Source: Microbacterium sp. LWO12-1.2 (GTDB taxonomy: Bacteria > Actinomycetota > Actinomycetes > Actinomycetales > Microbacteriaceae). From it: a DNA stretch of 64,000 nucleotides. The stretch is from NCBI RefSeq assembly GCF_040675875.1, contig NZ_JBEGII010000001.1, positions 2,604,001-2,668,000 on the forward strand, given 5' to 3'. The notes under the pieces are model-generated. The model was not told where the DNA came from. It saw only the letters and a list, made by a program, of their open reading frames with translations, and searched no databases. Shown in pieces: positions 1 through 8,413 of the stretch (the first letter of the stretch is position 1; every line of letters starts with the position of its first letter). The position numbers were made by a program, and so were the translations under genes.

Positions 1-618
1 CCGCAGGGTCTCGTGGGCGATCACCTCGCGCGCCAGGTTCTCGAGCACGACCGGAGCGCCGAGCGCGCGGGCCGTCTCGGCGACGACGACGTCGGCCGGG
101 GCTCCCCGCAGGCTCAGGGCGGTGAACAGCTCGTGCAGGTGCTGCCGTTCGTGCAGCGCCATGGTCTGCGCGGCGATCAGCGCCCGGTGCACGGCCTCGG
201 TGACGGCGACGAACTTGACCTCGCTGGTCAGGGCGATCAGGGCGAGCCCGCGCTCCGTACACGCCTCGACGACGGCATCCGGGATGCGCGCCTGACCGGA
301 CCCGAGCTCGATCACGATGCCGGCGACCCCGGCGTCGTGCAGCCCCCGCGCGAAGTCGCGCAGTTCCTCGGCAGCGGTCGGCCACCCCGCTCCGGTGCTG
401 AGCAGGAGCTCCCCGCCGTCGAGCAGACGGGCGACCCCGGCGCTGTCCGACACGTGCACCCAGCGCACGGCGGCATCGAGAGCACGACCGCCGACGATCA
501 CCTCGGGGGCCCCGGCCTGCACTACGGGCTCGGCCAGAACATCGGCGACCGTCAGGAGCGCGCCCTCGCGACTCGGACGATCTGTCCGGATGGAGCGGAA
601 GTCCTGACGATCTGACAT
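1..618 (-). CDS. PucR-family transcriptional regulator, N-terminal part (cut by window edge)
   Basis: Reading the minus strand from an ATG at 618 gives 206 uninterrupted codons that run off the window, so the C-terminal part is missing. The visible protein begins with a short tail and then a segment reading LTVADVLAEPVVQAGAPEVI, typical of the PucR N-terminal purine-catabolism-regulator-like domain, including the WVHVSDS stretch. The C-terminal PucR helix-turn-helix expected of the family would lie outside. It is transcribed divergently from the semialdehyde dehydrogenase gene, 101 bases away, with a strong inverted repeat between them, so it probably controls that gene. Family assignment is good; the ligand cannot be read from sequence. 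Confidence 0.8.
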   Translation of the reverse strand, partial: MSDRQDFRSIRTDRPSREGALLTVADVLAEPVVQAGAPEVIVGGRALDAAVRWVHVSDSAGVARLLDGGELLLSTGAGWPTAAEELRDFARGLHDAGVAGIVIELGSGQARIPDAVVEACTERGLALIALTSEVKFVAVTEAVHRALIAAQTMALHERQHLHELFTALSLRGAPADVVVAETARALGAPVVLENLAREVIAHETLR

Positions 619-664
619 CACGATCGACTCCTTCGCTCTGTGATCATTGAGGAGCACAAGCCTA

Positions 665-688
665 TCGAACACCGGTCAGAGTGTTCGA
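665..688. promoter_or_regulatory. Inverted repeat, likely operator of the PucR regulator
   Basis: TCGAACAC at 665-672 and GTGTTCGA at 681-688 are perfect 8-base inverted arms separated by 8 bases. The site lies 32 bases upstream of the dehydrogenase GTG start and 47 bases from the regulator start. Position and symmetry suggest a binding site for the divergent PucR-type regulator; this is inference. Confidence 0.5.
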
Positions 689-719
689 GCCCGCATTCTT
701 CAGCAGTCGGAGGAACATC

Positions 720-2204
720 GTGGACATCGTCCGTCACGTCATCAACGGAGTGGAGACCGCCGAGGCGGCTCGCGCCGGCCAGGTCTTCGATCCCGCCACC
801 GGCCAGGTGTCGAAGCAGGTCGCCTTCGCGTCTACCGCCGAGGTCGACTCCGCGATCGCCGCCGCCGCAGCCGCGGCACCCGCGTGGCGCGAGACCAGCC
901 TGATCAAGCGCGCCGACGTCTTCTTCCGCCTGCGCCAGCTGCTCAAGGACCGCACCCCCGAGCTTGCCGCGATCGTCACCTCCGAGCACGGCAAGGTGCT
1001 CTCGGATGCGGCAGGCGAGGTGTCGCGCGGCATCGAGAACGTCGAGTTCGCGGCCGGCCTCGTGCACCTGCTCAAGGGCGAGCGCAGCGAGCAGGTCTCG
1101 CGCGGCGTCGACGTGCACTCGGTCAAGCAGCCGGTCGGCGTGGTCGCGGCGATCACCCCCTTCAACTTCCCCGTGATGGTGCCGCTGTGGATGGTGGCGT
1201 CGGCCATCGCCTGCGGCAACACGGTGGTGCTCAAGCCCAGCGAGAAGGACCCGTCCGCCGCGGTCTGGATCGCCAAGCTGTTCTCCGAGGCCGGGCTGCC
1301 CGACGGTGTGCTGAACGTCGTGCACGGCGACAAGGAGGCCGTCGATGCGCTGCTCGAGTCGCCGCAGGTCTCGGCGGTGAGCTTCGTCGGCTCCACCCCG
1401 ATCGCCCGCTCGATCTACCAGCGCGCCTCGGCCGCCGGCAAGCGCGTGCAGGCCCTCGGCGGCGCCAAGAACCACATGGTCGTGATGCCGGATGCCGACA
1501 TCGACGGCGCCGCCGACGCCGCGGTCTCCGCCGCCTACGGCTCCGCCGGCGAGCGCTGCATGGCCGTCTCGGTGTTGGTGGCCGTGGGCGACATCGCCGA
1601 CGAGCTGGTCTCGGCGATCGCCTCCCGCATCGACGGACTGAAGATCGGCCCCGGCACGGATGCCGCCAGCGAGATGGGTCCGCTCATCACGCGCGAGCAC
1701 CGTGACCGTGTGGCCTCCTACGTCACCGGCGCCGAGGCCGAGGGCGCGAAGGTCGTCGTCGACGGCACGCAGAAGCAGTTCGACTCCGAGGGCTTCTTCC
1801 TCGGCGTCAGCCTGATCGACCAGGTCGCCCCCGGCATGAAGGTCTACGACGACGAGATCTTCGGCCCCGTGCTCACGGTGGTCCGCGTCGAGACCTACGC
1901 CGAGGCGGTGGCGCTCGTCAACGCCAACGCGTACGGCAACGGCACCGCGATCTTCACGCGCGACGGCGGCACGGCCCGGCAGTACGAGTTCGATATCGAG
2001 GTCGGCATGGTCGGCGTGAACGTGCCGATCCCGGTGCCGATCGGCGCCTACTCGTTCGGCGGATGGAAGGACTCGCTGTTCGGCGACTCGCACATCTACG
2101 GCCCCGAGTCCGTGCACTTCTACACGCGGTCCAAGGTCGTCACCACCCGCTGGCCCGACCACACGCCGTCGCAGATCGACCTCGGCTTCCCGAGCAACCA
2201 CTGA
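720..2204 (+). CDS. mmsA: CoA-acylating methylmalonate-semialdehyde (malonate-semialdehyde) dehydrogenase
   Basis: A 494-residue aldehyde dehydrogenase of the MmsA/IolA type, which converts methylmalonate or malonate semialdehyde to propionyl- or acetyl-CoA with NAD and CoA. Visible marks are PFNFPVMVPLWM, the GSTPIARSIY cofactor segment, and the catalytic cysteine at about residue 280 in GERCMAVSV. The chosen start is GTG at 720, because GGAGGA at 709-714 sits five bases before it; an in-frame GTG at 681 has no ribosome site and lies inside the operator. The next gene, an aminotransferase, follows after 29 bases. Together they could take beta-alanine or a similar omega-amino acid to acyl-CoA. 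Length is normal for the family. Confidence 0.9.
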   Translation: MDIVRHVINGVETAEAARAGQVFDPATGQVSKQVAFASTAEVDSAIAAAAAAAPAWRETSLIKRADVFFRLRQLLKDRTPELAAIVTSEHGKVLSDAAGEVSRGIENVEFAAGLVHLLKGERSEQVSRGVDVHSVKQPVGVVAAITPFNFPVMVPLWMVASAIACGNTVVLKPSEKDPSAAVWIAKLFSEAGLPDGVLNVVHGDKEAVDALLESPQVSAVSFVGSTPIARSIYQRASAAGKRVQALGGAKNHMVVMPDADIDGAADAAVSAAYGSAGERCMAVSVLVAVGDIADELVSAIASRIDGLKIGPGTDAASEMGPLITREHRDRVASYVTGAEAEGAKVVVDGTQKQFDSEGFFLGVSLIDQVAPGMKVYDDEIFGPVLTVVRVETYAEAVALVNANAYGNGTAIFTRDGGTARQYEFDIEVGMVGVNVPIPVPIGAYSFGGWKDSLFGDSHIYGPESVHFYTRSKVVTTRWPDHTPSQIDLGFPSNH

Positions 2205-2233
2205 CCCGGCATCCGCAGAGACAGGGACCGAGC

Positions 2234-3622
2234 ATGACGAACTTCACCGACCGCCACGGCGTCTCCCACCCGCTCCCCGCCCCCGAGGCGGAGGCGCAGG
2301 TGCGTGCCGACGACCGCGGCCACGTGTTCCACTCCTGGAGCGCGCAGGGCCTGATCGATCCGCTGCCCGTCGCCGCGGGCGAGGGCTCCACGTTCTGGGA
2401 TTACCAGGGCAACGCGTACCTCGACTTCTCGAGCCAGCTGGTGAACCTGAACCTGGGGCACCAGCATCCCGATCTGGTCACGGCGATCCAGCAGCAGGCC
2501 GGACGACTCGCGACGATCCAGCCGTCGATCGCGAACGATGTGCGCGGCGAGCTCGCCCGCCTGATCGCCGAGGTCGCACCGGACGGACTCGAGAAGGTCT
2601 TCTTCACCAACGGCGGCGCCGAGGCGAACGAGTATGCCGTGCGCATGGCCCGACAGTTCACGGGACGCCGCAAGGTGCTGTCGATGTACCGCAGCTACCA
2701 CGGCTCCACCTCGACAGCGATCTCACTGACCGGCGACCCGCGCCGCTGGGCGAACGACGGCGTCGACAACGGGGCCGTGCGCTTCTTCGGGCCGTATCTG
2801 TACCGCTCGCCGTTCCACGCCGAGACCCCCGAGCAGGAGTCCGAGCGCGCCCTCGCGCACCTCGAGCAGACCATCCAGCTCGAGGGCCCGCACACGATCG
2901 CGGCGATCATCATCGAGACCGTGGTCGGAACGAACGGCGTGCTCGTGCCGCCGCCCGGGTACCTGCAGGGTGTGCGCGAGCTGTGCGACCGCTACGGCAT
3001 CGTGTACATCGCCGATGAGGTCATGGTCGGTTTCGGCCGCCTGGGCGAGTGGTTCGGCGTCGACGCGTTCGACGGACAGCCCGACCTGATCACCTTCGCG
3101 AAGGGCGTCAACTCCGGATACGTGCCGCTCGGCGGCGTCGTGATCTCGGAGCGGATCGCCGCGGCCTTCGACACCCTGCCGTTCGCCGGCGGGCTGACCT
3201 ACTCGGGCCACCCGCTCGCCTGCGCCGCGGGTGTGGCGACGTTCGAGGTGTTCCGCCGCGACGGCATCCTGGAGCGCGTGCGCGACCTCGGCGAGCGCAT
3301 CGTCGAGCCGACCCTGCGCGCCTGGGCCGAGTCGCACCCGAGCGTGGGCGAGGTCCGCGGCCGCGGGTTGTTCTGGGCGATCGAGCTCGTGCGCAACCGC
3401 GAGACCCGCGAGCCGCTGGTGCCGTTCAACGCCTCCGGAGCGGATGCCGCGCCGATGGGTGCGTTCGCGGCGGCGGCGAAGAAGGCGGGCGTCTGGCCGT
3501 TCACGCACTTCAACCGCGTGCACGTCGCTCCTCCGCTGATCATCAGTGAGGACGACCTGGTGCGCGGCCTGACCGCGATCGACGGCGCACTGGCCGTGGC
3601 CGACGAGGCCGCCGCCGGCTGA
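2234..3622 (+). CDS. Class III (omega-amino acid) pyridoxal-phosphate aminotransferase
   Basis: A 462-residue class III aminotransferase. It shows the cofactor region TNGGAEANEYAVRMAR, the aspartate segment IADEVMVGFGR, and the PLP lysine at about residue 290 in FAKGVNSGY. Family members move the amino group of beta-alanine, GABA, taurine or polyamine-derived amines to pyruvate or 2-oxoglutarate. Its placement behind mmsA favours beta-alanine/pyruvate or GABA activity, but the substrate is not proved by sequence. The ATG at 2234 is preceded only by a weak CAGGGA. A strong hairpin follows the stop, closing a two-gene operon. Confidence 0.85.
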   Translation: MTNFTDRHGVSHPLPAPEAEAQVRADDRGHVFHSWSAQGLIDPLPVAAGEGSTFWDYQGNAYLDFSSQLVNLNLGHQHPDLVTAIQQQAGRLATIQPSIANDVRGELARLIAEVAPDGLEKVFFTNGGAEANEYAVRMARQFTGRRKVLSMYRSYHGSTSTAISLTGDPRRWANDGVDNGAVRFFGPYLYRSPFHAETPEQESERALAHLEQTIQLEGPHTIAAIIIETVVGTNGVLVPPPGYLQGVRELCDRYGIVYIADEVMVGFGRLGEWFGVDAFDGQPDLITFAKGVNSGYVPLGGVVISERIAAAFDTLPFAGGLTYSGHPLACAAGVATFEVFRRDGILERVRDLGERIVEPTLRAWAESHPSVGEVRGRGLFWAIELVRNRETREPLVPFNASGADAAPMGAFAAAAKKAGVWPFTHFNRVHVAPPLIISEDDLVRGLTAIDGALAVADEAAAG

Positions 3623-3633
3623 GCATCCGTGCC

Positions 3634-3671
3634 GAAGGGCCCGTTCTCGCCCTCACGAGGGCGGGCCCTTC
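3634..3671 (+). terminator. Rho-independent-type hairpin after the aminotransferase gene
   Basis: GAAGGGCCCG at 3634 pairs with its complement ending at 3671, with CCCTC/GAGGG extending the stem across a small bulge. It lies 11 bases after the stop codon. It has no clear T run, as is common in actinobacteria. Confidence 0.7.
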
Positions 3672-3691
3672 TGCATCCGCCGTGTCCACCC

Positions 3692-3778
3692 GACGGATCG
3701 CGGAGGCCGTGACGAATCGCGGACCGATTCACGTCGAACACTCCGCGATCCGTCACCACCTCCGCGAATCGTCACCGG
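3692..3778. repeat. Four-unit palindromic repeat, 19-base period (core GACGRATCGCGGA)
   Basis: Forward copies of GACGGATCGCGGAG and GACGAATCGCGGAC begin at 3692 and 3711. Inverted copies CTCCGCGATCCGTCAC and CTCCGCGAATCGTCAC begin at 3741 and 3760. Both pairs are spaced exactly 19 bases. The element lies between two convergent genes, just past a terminator. A GC-rich direct duplication of ACCGGCCGCGCCGCC follows at about 3774-3808. The same architecture with other cores recurs at 34430, 49292 and 52319. Confidence 0.85.
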
Positions 3779-3812
3779 CCGCGCCGCCGCGCCACCGGCC
3801 GCGCCGCCCACC

Positions 3813-5480
3813 TCACTCCCCGGAGTCGTACACCCGCACACCGTCGACCCAGGTGCCGCGCACCTCGGTGAGGCCGATCTCCTCGGCCGGATGCTCGAAC
3901 GGATCCCGGTCGAGCAGGGCGAGGTCGGCGCGCATCCCCACCGCGATCGTGCCGGTGTCGTCGAGGTGGTTCACGCGCGCGGAACCGGCCGTGTACGCGG
4001 CGAGCGCGGTCGCGAGATCGATCGACTGCTCGGGCAGGAACGGGTCATAGTCGCCCTCCCACTCGGTGGGCGCTGAGCGGCGGTTCACGGCGACATGGAT
4101 CGCGGCCATCGGGTTCGGCGTGCTCACCGACCAGTCGCTCCCCGCGGCGAGCGCGGCGCCGGAGCGCAGCAGGTCGCCGAACGGATACTGCCACCCGGTG
4201 CGCCTTTCGCCGAGGAACGGGATGGTCAGGTCGACCATCTGCGGCTCCAGGGTCGCCCACAGCATCTGCATGTTCGCGGTGACGTCGAGCGCACGGAAGC
4301 GGGGGAGGTCGTCGGGGTGCACGACCTGGATGTGCGAGATGTGGTGCCGGTTCCCCCGCGGGCCGTTGTGCACGAGCGCAGCCTCGACCGCGTCCAGGCA
4401 CTCGCGCACGGCGCGGTCGCCGATCGCATGGAAGTGCAGCGTGAAGCCGAGGGCGTCGAGCCGGGTCGCCGCCTCCTTGAGCAGCTCGGGTTCGACGAAC
4501 GAGATGCCGGAGTCCTCGCGCGGAAGCCCGTGGCCGTCGCAGTACGGCTCGAGCATCGCGGCGGTGAAGTTCTCGGCCACACCGTCCTGCATGATCTTCA
4601 CGCTGCGCGCGCGGAACCGCCCGACCGTGCCGGCGTCGCGGCGGGCCACGATCTCGTCGATCTGCTCCAGCCCGCGCGAACGGTCCCACCACAGCGAGCC
4701 GACGACCCTGCCGGTCAGTGCACCGGATGCGGCGGCGCTGAGGTAGGCGGGCAGCGGATCTCCCGCATCGCCGTACTCGGTGCCGATGATTGCATCCTGC
4801 CAGGCGGTCACGCCGTAGGAGTGCAGGTGCCGCTGACCCTGCAGCAGCGCCTCGACCAGCCGCTCGGGCGCTTCGACCGGGAGGAGCCGGTTGACCAGCC
4901 CCATCGCACCCTCGTGCAGCGTGCCGCTCGGAGCGCCGTCGGCGTCGCGTTCGATCCGACCGTCCGCGGGGTCGGCGGTGTCGCGGGTGATGCCGGCGAG
5001 TTCGAGCGCGCGCGAGTTGACCCAGGCGCCGTGCCCGTCGCGGTTGGGCAGGAACGCCGGGCGATCGGGCAGCACGGAGTCCAGGTCGGCCGCGGTCGGC
5101 GTGCCGCCGGGGAACGCCGACATCTGCCAGCCGCCGCCGAGGATCCACTCGTCATCCGGATGCTCCGCGGCGTACTCCGCGATCCGCGCCAGATACTCCT
5201 CGCGCGTCGCCAGCGCCGACAAGTCGCAGCGCAGCATGTCGAGCCCACCCCACACCGGATGCACGTGCGCGTCCTGGAACCCCGGCACCAGCAGCCCGCC
5301 GGCCAGGTCCACGACCTCGGTGTCGGGGCCGATCAGCGCCGAGACGTCATGACCGACCGCCGTGATGATCCCGTCCGTCACGGCGACGGCCCGCGCGGTC
5401 GCGCGCGCTCCGTCCGACAGGAACACCCGACCACCCTGCGCGCCACCCGCGAACACCAGATCGGCGAAGACCATCGTCAT
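3813..5480 (-). CDS. Amidohydrolase family protein (YtcJ-like)
   Basis: A 555-residue metal-dependent amidohydrolase. It carries the DAHVHP metal motif near the N-terminus, a candidate carboxylated lysine in SVKIMQDG, histidines in HFHAIGD and HHISHIQ, and the late aspartate in AGSDWSV. This pattern matches the YtcJ/AepA-like subgroup of cytosolic amide or imide hydrolases, whose substrates are mostly unknown. The ATG at 5480 overlaps the potC stop as ATGA, so it is the last gene of the transporter operon. It may release an amine or amino acid from an amide form of the imported compound. Function beyond hydrolase is open. Confidence 0.8.
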   Translation of the reverse strand: MTMVFADLVFAGGAQGGRVFLSDGARATARAVAVTDGIITAVGHDVSALIGPDTEVVDLAGGLLVPGFQDAHVHPVWGGLDMLRCDLSALATREEYLARIAEYAAEHPDDEWILGGGWQMSAFPGGTPTAADLDSVLPDRPAFLPNRDGHGAWVNSRALELAGITRDTADPADGRIERDADGAPSGTLHEGAMGLVNRLLPVEAPERLVEALLQGQRHLHSYGVTAWQDAIIGTEYGDAGDPLPAYLSAAASGALTGRVVGSLWWDRSRGLEQIDEIVARRDAGTVGRFRARSVKIMQDGVAENFTAAMLEPYCDGHGLPREDSGISFVEPELLKEAATRLDALGFTLHFHAIGDRAVRECLDAVEAALVHNGPRGNRHHISHIQVVHPDDLPRFRALDVTANMQMLWATLEPQMVDLTIPFLGERRTGWQYPFGDLLRSGAALAAGSDWSVSTPNPMAAIHVAVNRRSAPTEWEGDYDPFLPEQSIDLATALAAYTAGSARVNHLDDTGTIAVGMRADLALLDRDPFEHPAEEIGLTEVRGTWVDGVRVYDSGE

Positions 5481-6361
5481 CCTCCCGCCATCGTGCGGGC
5501 GATCTCGGTGGCCGAGTCCCCCGCTCTCTTCAGAACCACCGCGACCAGCGCGAGCGCCAACAGCGTGAGCACCAGCATGATCGTCGACACCGCCGCGATC
5601 TCCGGGCGCAGTCCGCTGCGGAGCGCGCTGAGCACATACACCGGCCACGGCGTGGTGCCCGAGACCTGTACGAACGCCGAGACGACCGTGTTGTCGAGGC
5701 TGAGCGTGAACGACAGCAGGAACCCGGCGAGCACGGCCGGCATCGCGAGCGGCAGCGTGACCTTCAGGAAGGTCCGCACCGGCGGGGCATAGAGGTCGGC
5801 GGATGCCTCCTCCAGCCGCGCATCGAGTCCGACCAGGCGGGCCCGCACGATGTACGACACGATCGCGATCGAGAACAGCGACTGCCCGACCACGAGTCTC
5901 ATGGTGCCGTCGTTGAACAGCCCGAGTCCGACATCCTGCCCGAGGAAGACGAGCCAGGGCAGCAGGGCGACGGCATCCACGATCTCGGGTGTGACCGAGA
6001 CCAGCAGCAGCAGGCCGAGGAACCACCACACCCACTTGCCGGGGTTGCGAGCCATCGCGATGCCGGCCAGCGTGCCCAGGGCTGTGGCGAGCAGAGCCGC
6101 GAGGAGTCCTGTGCGCACCGACACCAGCACGGCGTCGCGGATCGCCGGCTTCTCGACGATCGCCAGGAACGACTCGAAGCCGAAGTGGTCCCACGACACC
6201 AGCAGACGGCCGACGTTGAACGAGTAGGCGATGATCACGAGGATCGGCAGGAACAGGAACACGAACACGATCGCGGCCCAGATCGGCAGCACGAATCGGC
6301 CGGCACCCCGGCGAACCCGCGGCGCATCGGATTTCTGCGGAGCATCCGTGATGGCGGTCAT
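5477..6361 (-). CDS. potC: Polyamine-type ABC transporter permease, PotC-like
   Basis: A 294-residue inner-membrane permease with about six hydrophobic segments. After a charged N-terminal tail the first helix begins near residue 24 (FVLPIWAAIVFVF). The coupling loop towards the ATPase is EEASADLYAPPVRTFLKVTLPLAMP, the EAA motif of binding-protein-dependent importers, given here in shortened form as EEASADL. Family relatives import spermidine or putrescine. It overlaps potB by four bases and the amidohydrolase by four bases, so all are one transcript. Substrate is inferred from family and from the neighbouring gamma-glutamylamine genes. Confidence 0.85.
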   Translation of the reverse strand: MTAITDAPQKSDAPRVRRGAGRFVLPIWAAIVFVFLFLPILVIIAYSFNVGRLLVSWDHFGFESFLAIVEKPAIRDAVLVSVRTGLLAALLATALGTLAGIAMARNPGKWVWWFLGLLLLVSVTPEIVDAVALLPWLVFLGQDVGLGLFNDGTMRLVVGQSLFSIAIVSYIVRARLVGLDARLEEASADLYAPPVRTFLKVTLPLAMPAVLAGFLLSFTLSLDNTVVSAFVQVSGTTPWPVYVLSALRSGLRPEIAAVSTIMLVLTLLALALVAVVLKRAGDSATEIARTMAGG

Positions 6362-7242
6362 GATCCCTCCCCCAGGACGAGTCGATTTCTTTGTCGCAGC
6401 GGCAGCGTCACGAGCCAGAGCAACCCGGCGGCCACGGCGATCGAGAGCATGATGACGATGATCAGCAGCACGGCCATCGCGGATCCCAGCGCCCAGTTCT
6501 GCGCGGTCTGGAACTGGCTCGCCACGACCTGACCGATCATGTTTCCCTTCGCGCCGCCGAGCACTGTGGCGGTGATGTAGTCGCCCATGAGCGGGATGTA
6601 CACCAGCAGCACGCCGGCGATGATGCCTGGTCGGGCCAGCGGCACCGTCACGCGCAGGAAGGTCGACACGCTCCCCGCCCCGAGGTCCTTGCTGGCCTCT
6701 CGCAGGGGACCGGATACGCGGTCGAACGCGACGAACAGCGGCAGGATCATGAGCGGCAGGTAGTTGTAGACCACCCCCAGCAGTACGGCGCCGCGCGAGT
6801 AGAGCAGATCGAGTGGACCGGGGATCACCCCGATGCCCTGCAGCAGCTGCGACAGCCACCCCTCCGGCGCCAGGATCACCTGCCAGCCGATCGTGCGCAC
6901 CAGGAAGTTCGTCCAGAACGGCACCATCACCAGAGCGAGCAGCAGCCCGCGCTTCGACGGAGGAGCCTTCACGGCGATCCAGTACGCCACCGGGGCACCG
7001 ATCACCAGACACAGCACGGTGCCGAGGATGCCGATCCACAGCGTGTTCAGGAACGTGCTGAAGAACGTCGGCGACAACGCCTCGAGGTACCGGTCGAACG
7101 ACAGCTGGTCGAGGGCGTGCGTGGCGAAGATGCTGGGCTTGTAGCCGAAGCTGAACACCGCGACCATGAAGATCGGGGCGACGAAGAAGATGAGCAGCCA
7201 CGCCCAGGCAGGGATGGCGAGACCGAACTTGAGCTTAGGCAC
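6358..7242 (-). CDS. potB: Polyamine-type ABC transporter permease, PotB-like
   Basis: A 294-residue permease with about six membrane segments and the EAA coupling loop REASKDLGAGSVSTFL around two thirds of the protein. It pairs with the PotC-like permease to form the membrane channel of the importer. The ATG at 7242 lies inside the last codons of potD (eight-base overlap), and its own stop overlaps the potC start as ATGA. Length and helix layout are normal for PotB-type subunits. The specific substrate cannot be read from the channel subunits. Confidence 0.85.
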   Translation of the reverse strand: MPKLKFGLAIPAWAWLLIFFVAPIFMVAVFSFGYKPSIFATHALDQLSFDRYLEALSPTFFSTFLNTLWIGILGTVLCLVIGAPVAYWIAVKAPPSKRGLLLALVMVPFWTNFLVRTIGWQVILAPEGWLSQLLQGIGVIPGPLDLLYSRGAVLLGVVYNYLPLMILPLFVAFDRVSGPLREASKDLGAGSVSTFLRVTVPLARPGIIAGVLLVYIPLMGDYITATVLGGAKGNMIGQVVASQFQTAQNWALGSAMAVLLIIVIMLSIAVAAGLLWLVTLPLRQRNRLVLGEGS

Positions 7243-8413
7243 CGGCGGCCGCCTTCATCGAGTTCCAGATCGAGACGACGCGGTCCTGTGCATCCGTCAG
7301 TTTGCCCTCGTGCATGGTCTCCACCTGCTTCTCGTCGAAGAACACCATGTCGAGCCGCTCCAGCCCCGCAGCCTCCGCCTCTTCGCGGATGCCGCTGATC
7401 CCGGTGTCGTAGCCGATGTAGTCGACCTGCGCGAGCTGCACGTCGGGCTGCAGCACGAAGTTGATGAACGCGTGCGCGGCCTCCGGATGCGGAGCTCCGG
7501 CGGCGATGGCCCAGTTATCCATCCACAGCTCCGTCGCCGGGCTGCCGAGCACCCACTGCCAGCGGTCGGGATCGCCGGACTCGAAGATGCCCAGACGCGC
7601 GTCGCCGTTGTACGACTGCAGCAGCGCATGCGAGCCCTGCGGGATCGACGAGCCACCGGGGTACGAGTCGAACGCCGAGACGTGCGGAGCGAGATCCTTC
7701 ACTAGGAACTTCTCGACCGCATCGAGGTCGCCGGGGTCCGTGGTCGTCCAGTCGATGCCGTTCGCCCAGAAGTAGATGCCGAGCAGCGGGGCCGGATCGT
7801 CGAGCACCGACGTCGACCCTGAGGCCTCGTTCTGGGCGGCGTCGATGAAGTCGCTCCAGGTCGTGAGGTCGCGCGAGATGACCGACTTGTCGTAGACGAA
7901 GCCCGTCGTGCCCCACGCCTTGCACACCGAGTACTCGTTGCCGGGGTCCCAGGAGCGCCCGCGGAACTCCGGCGCCACGTGCGACATGTTCGGGATCAGA
8001 TCGAGGTTGAACTTCTGCAGCAGCCCGTTCTCGGCCATGGGCCCGACGAAGACGCCGGTGGGTACGACGATGTCGTAGCCGGAGGTGCCGCGCGCGGCGA
8101 CCAGCTTGGCGATCAGCTCCTCGTTCGAGTTGAACGCGTCGAGCACGATGCGGGGGCCGCTCTCGGCCGTGAACTGCTCGAGCACTTCGGGAGCGTCGTA
8201 GTCACCCCAGCTGTAGATCGAGAGCCGATCCTCCAGCGGTCCGCCCTTGGCGTGCACCGCGGCGGCGTTCTGGCCCGGCGTGCAGGCCGTGAGCAGCACG
8301 GCCCCGCCCGCGGCGAGCGCGGTCGCCAGGAATCCGCGGCGGGTGAGCTCGGTGCGGATCACCCGCGCGGCGCTCCGGTGCGCGAGGACGCGGACCGGAG
8401 GCGCACCCGTCAC
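7235..8413 (-). CDS. potD: Polyamine-type ABC transporter substrate-binding lipoprotein, PotD-like
   Basis: A 392-residue extracytoplasmic binding protein. The N-terminal signal has TRRGFLATALA followed by the lipobox LTAC, so it is probably a Tat-exported lipoprotein anchored by the cysteine. The mature part starts with LSIYSWGDYDAPEVLEQF, typical of PotD/PotF spermidine-putrescine binding proteins. The start is GTG at 8413 because it overlaps the potA stop as GTGA; an upstream reading frame exists but lies wholly inside potA. It captures the substrate for PotB/PotC. Putrescine, spermidine or a related amine are the likely ligands. Confidence 0.87.
   Translation of the reverse strand: MTGAPPVRVLAHRSAARVIRTELTRRGFLATALAAGGAVLLTACTPGQNAAAVHAKGGPLEDRLSIYSWGDYDAPEVLEQFTAESGPRIVLDAFNSNEELIAKLVAARGTSGYDIVVPTGVFVGPMAENGLLQKFNLDLIPNMSHVAPEFRGRSWDPGNEYSVCKAWGTTGFVYDKSVISRDLTTWSDFIDAAQNEASGSTSVLDDPAPLLGIYFWANGIDWTTTDPGDLDAVEKFLVKDLAPHVSAFDSYPGGSSIPQGSHALLQSYNGDARLGIFESGDPDRWQWVLGSPATELWMDNWAIAAGAPHPEAAHAFINFVLQPDVQLAQVDYIGYDTGISGIREEAEAAGLERLDMVFFDEKQVETMHEGKLTDAQDRVVSIWNSMKAAAGA

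Noticed and set aside
665..688. LexA/SOS box
   Set aside because: Actinobacterial SOS boxes have TCGAAC and GTTCGA only four bases apart; here the arms are 12 apart, so a PucR operator is more likely.
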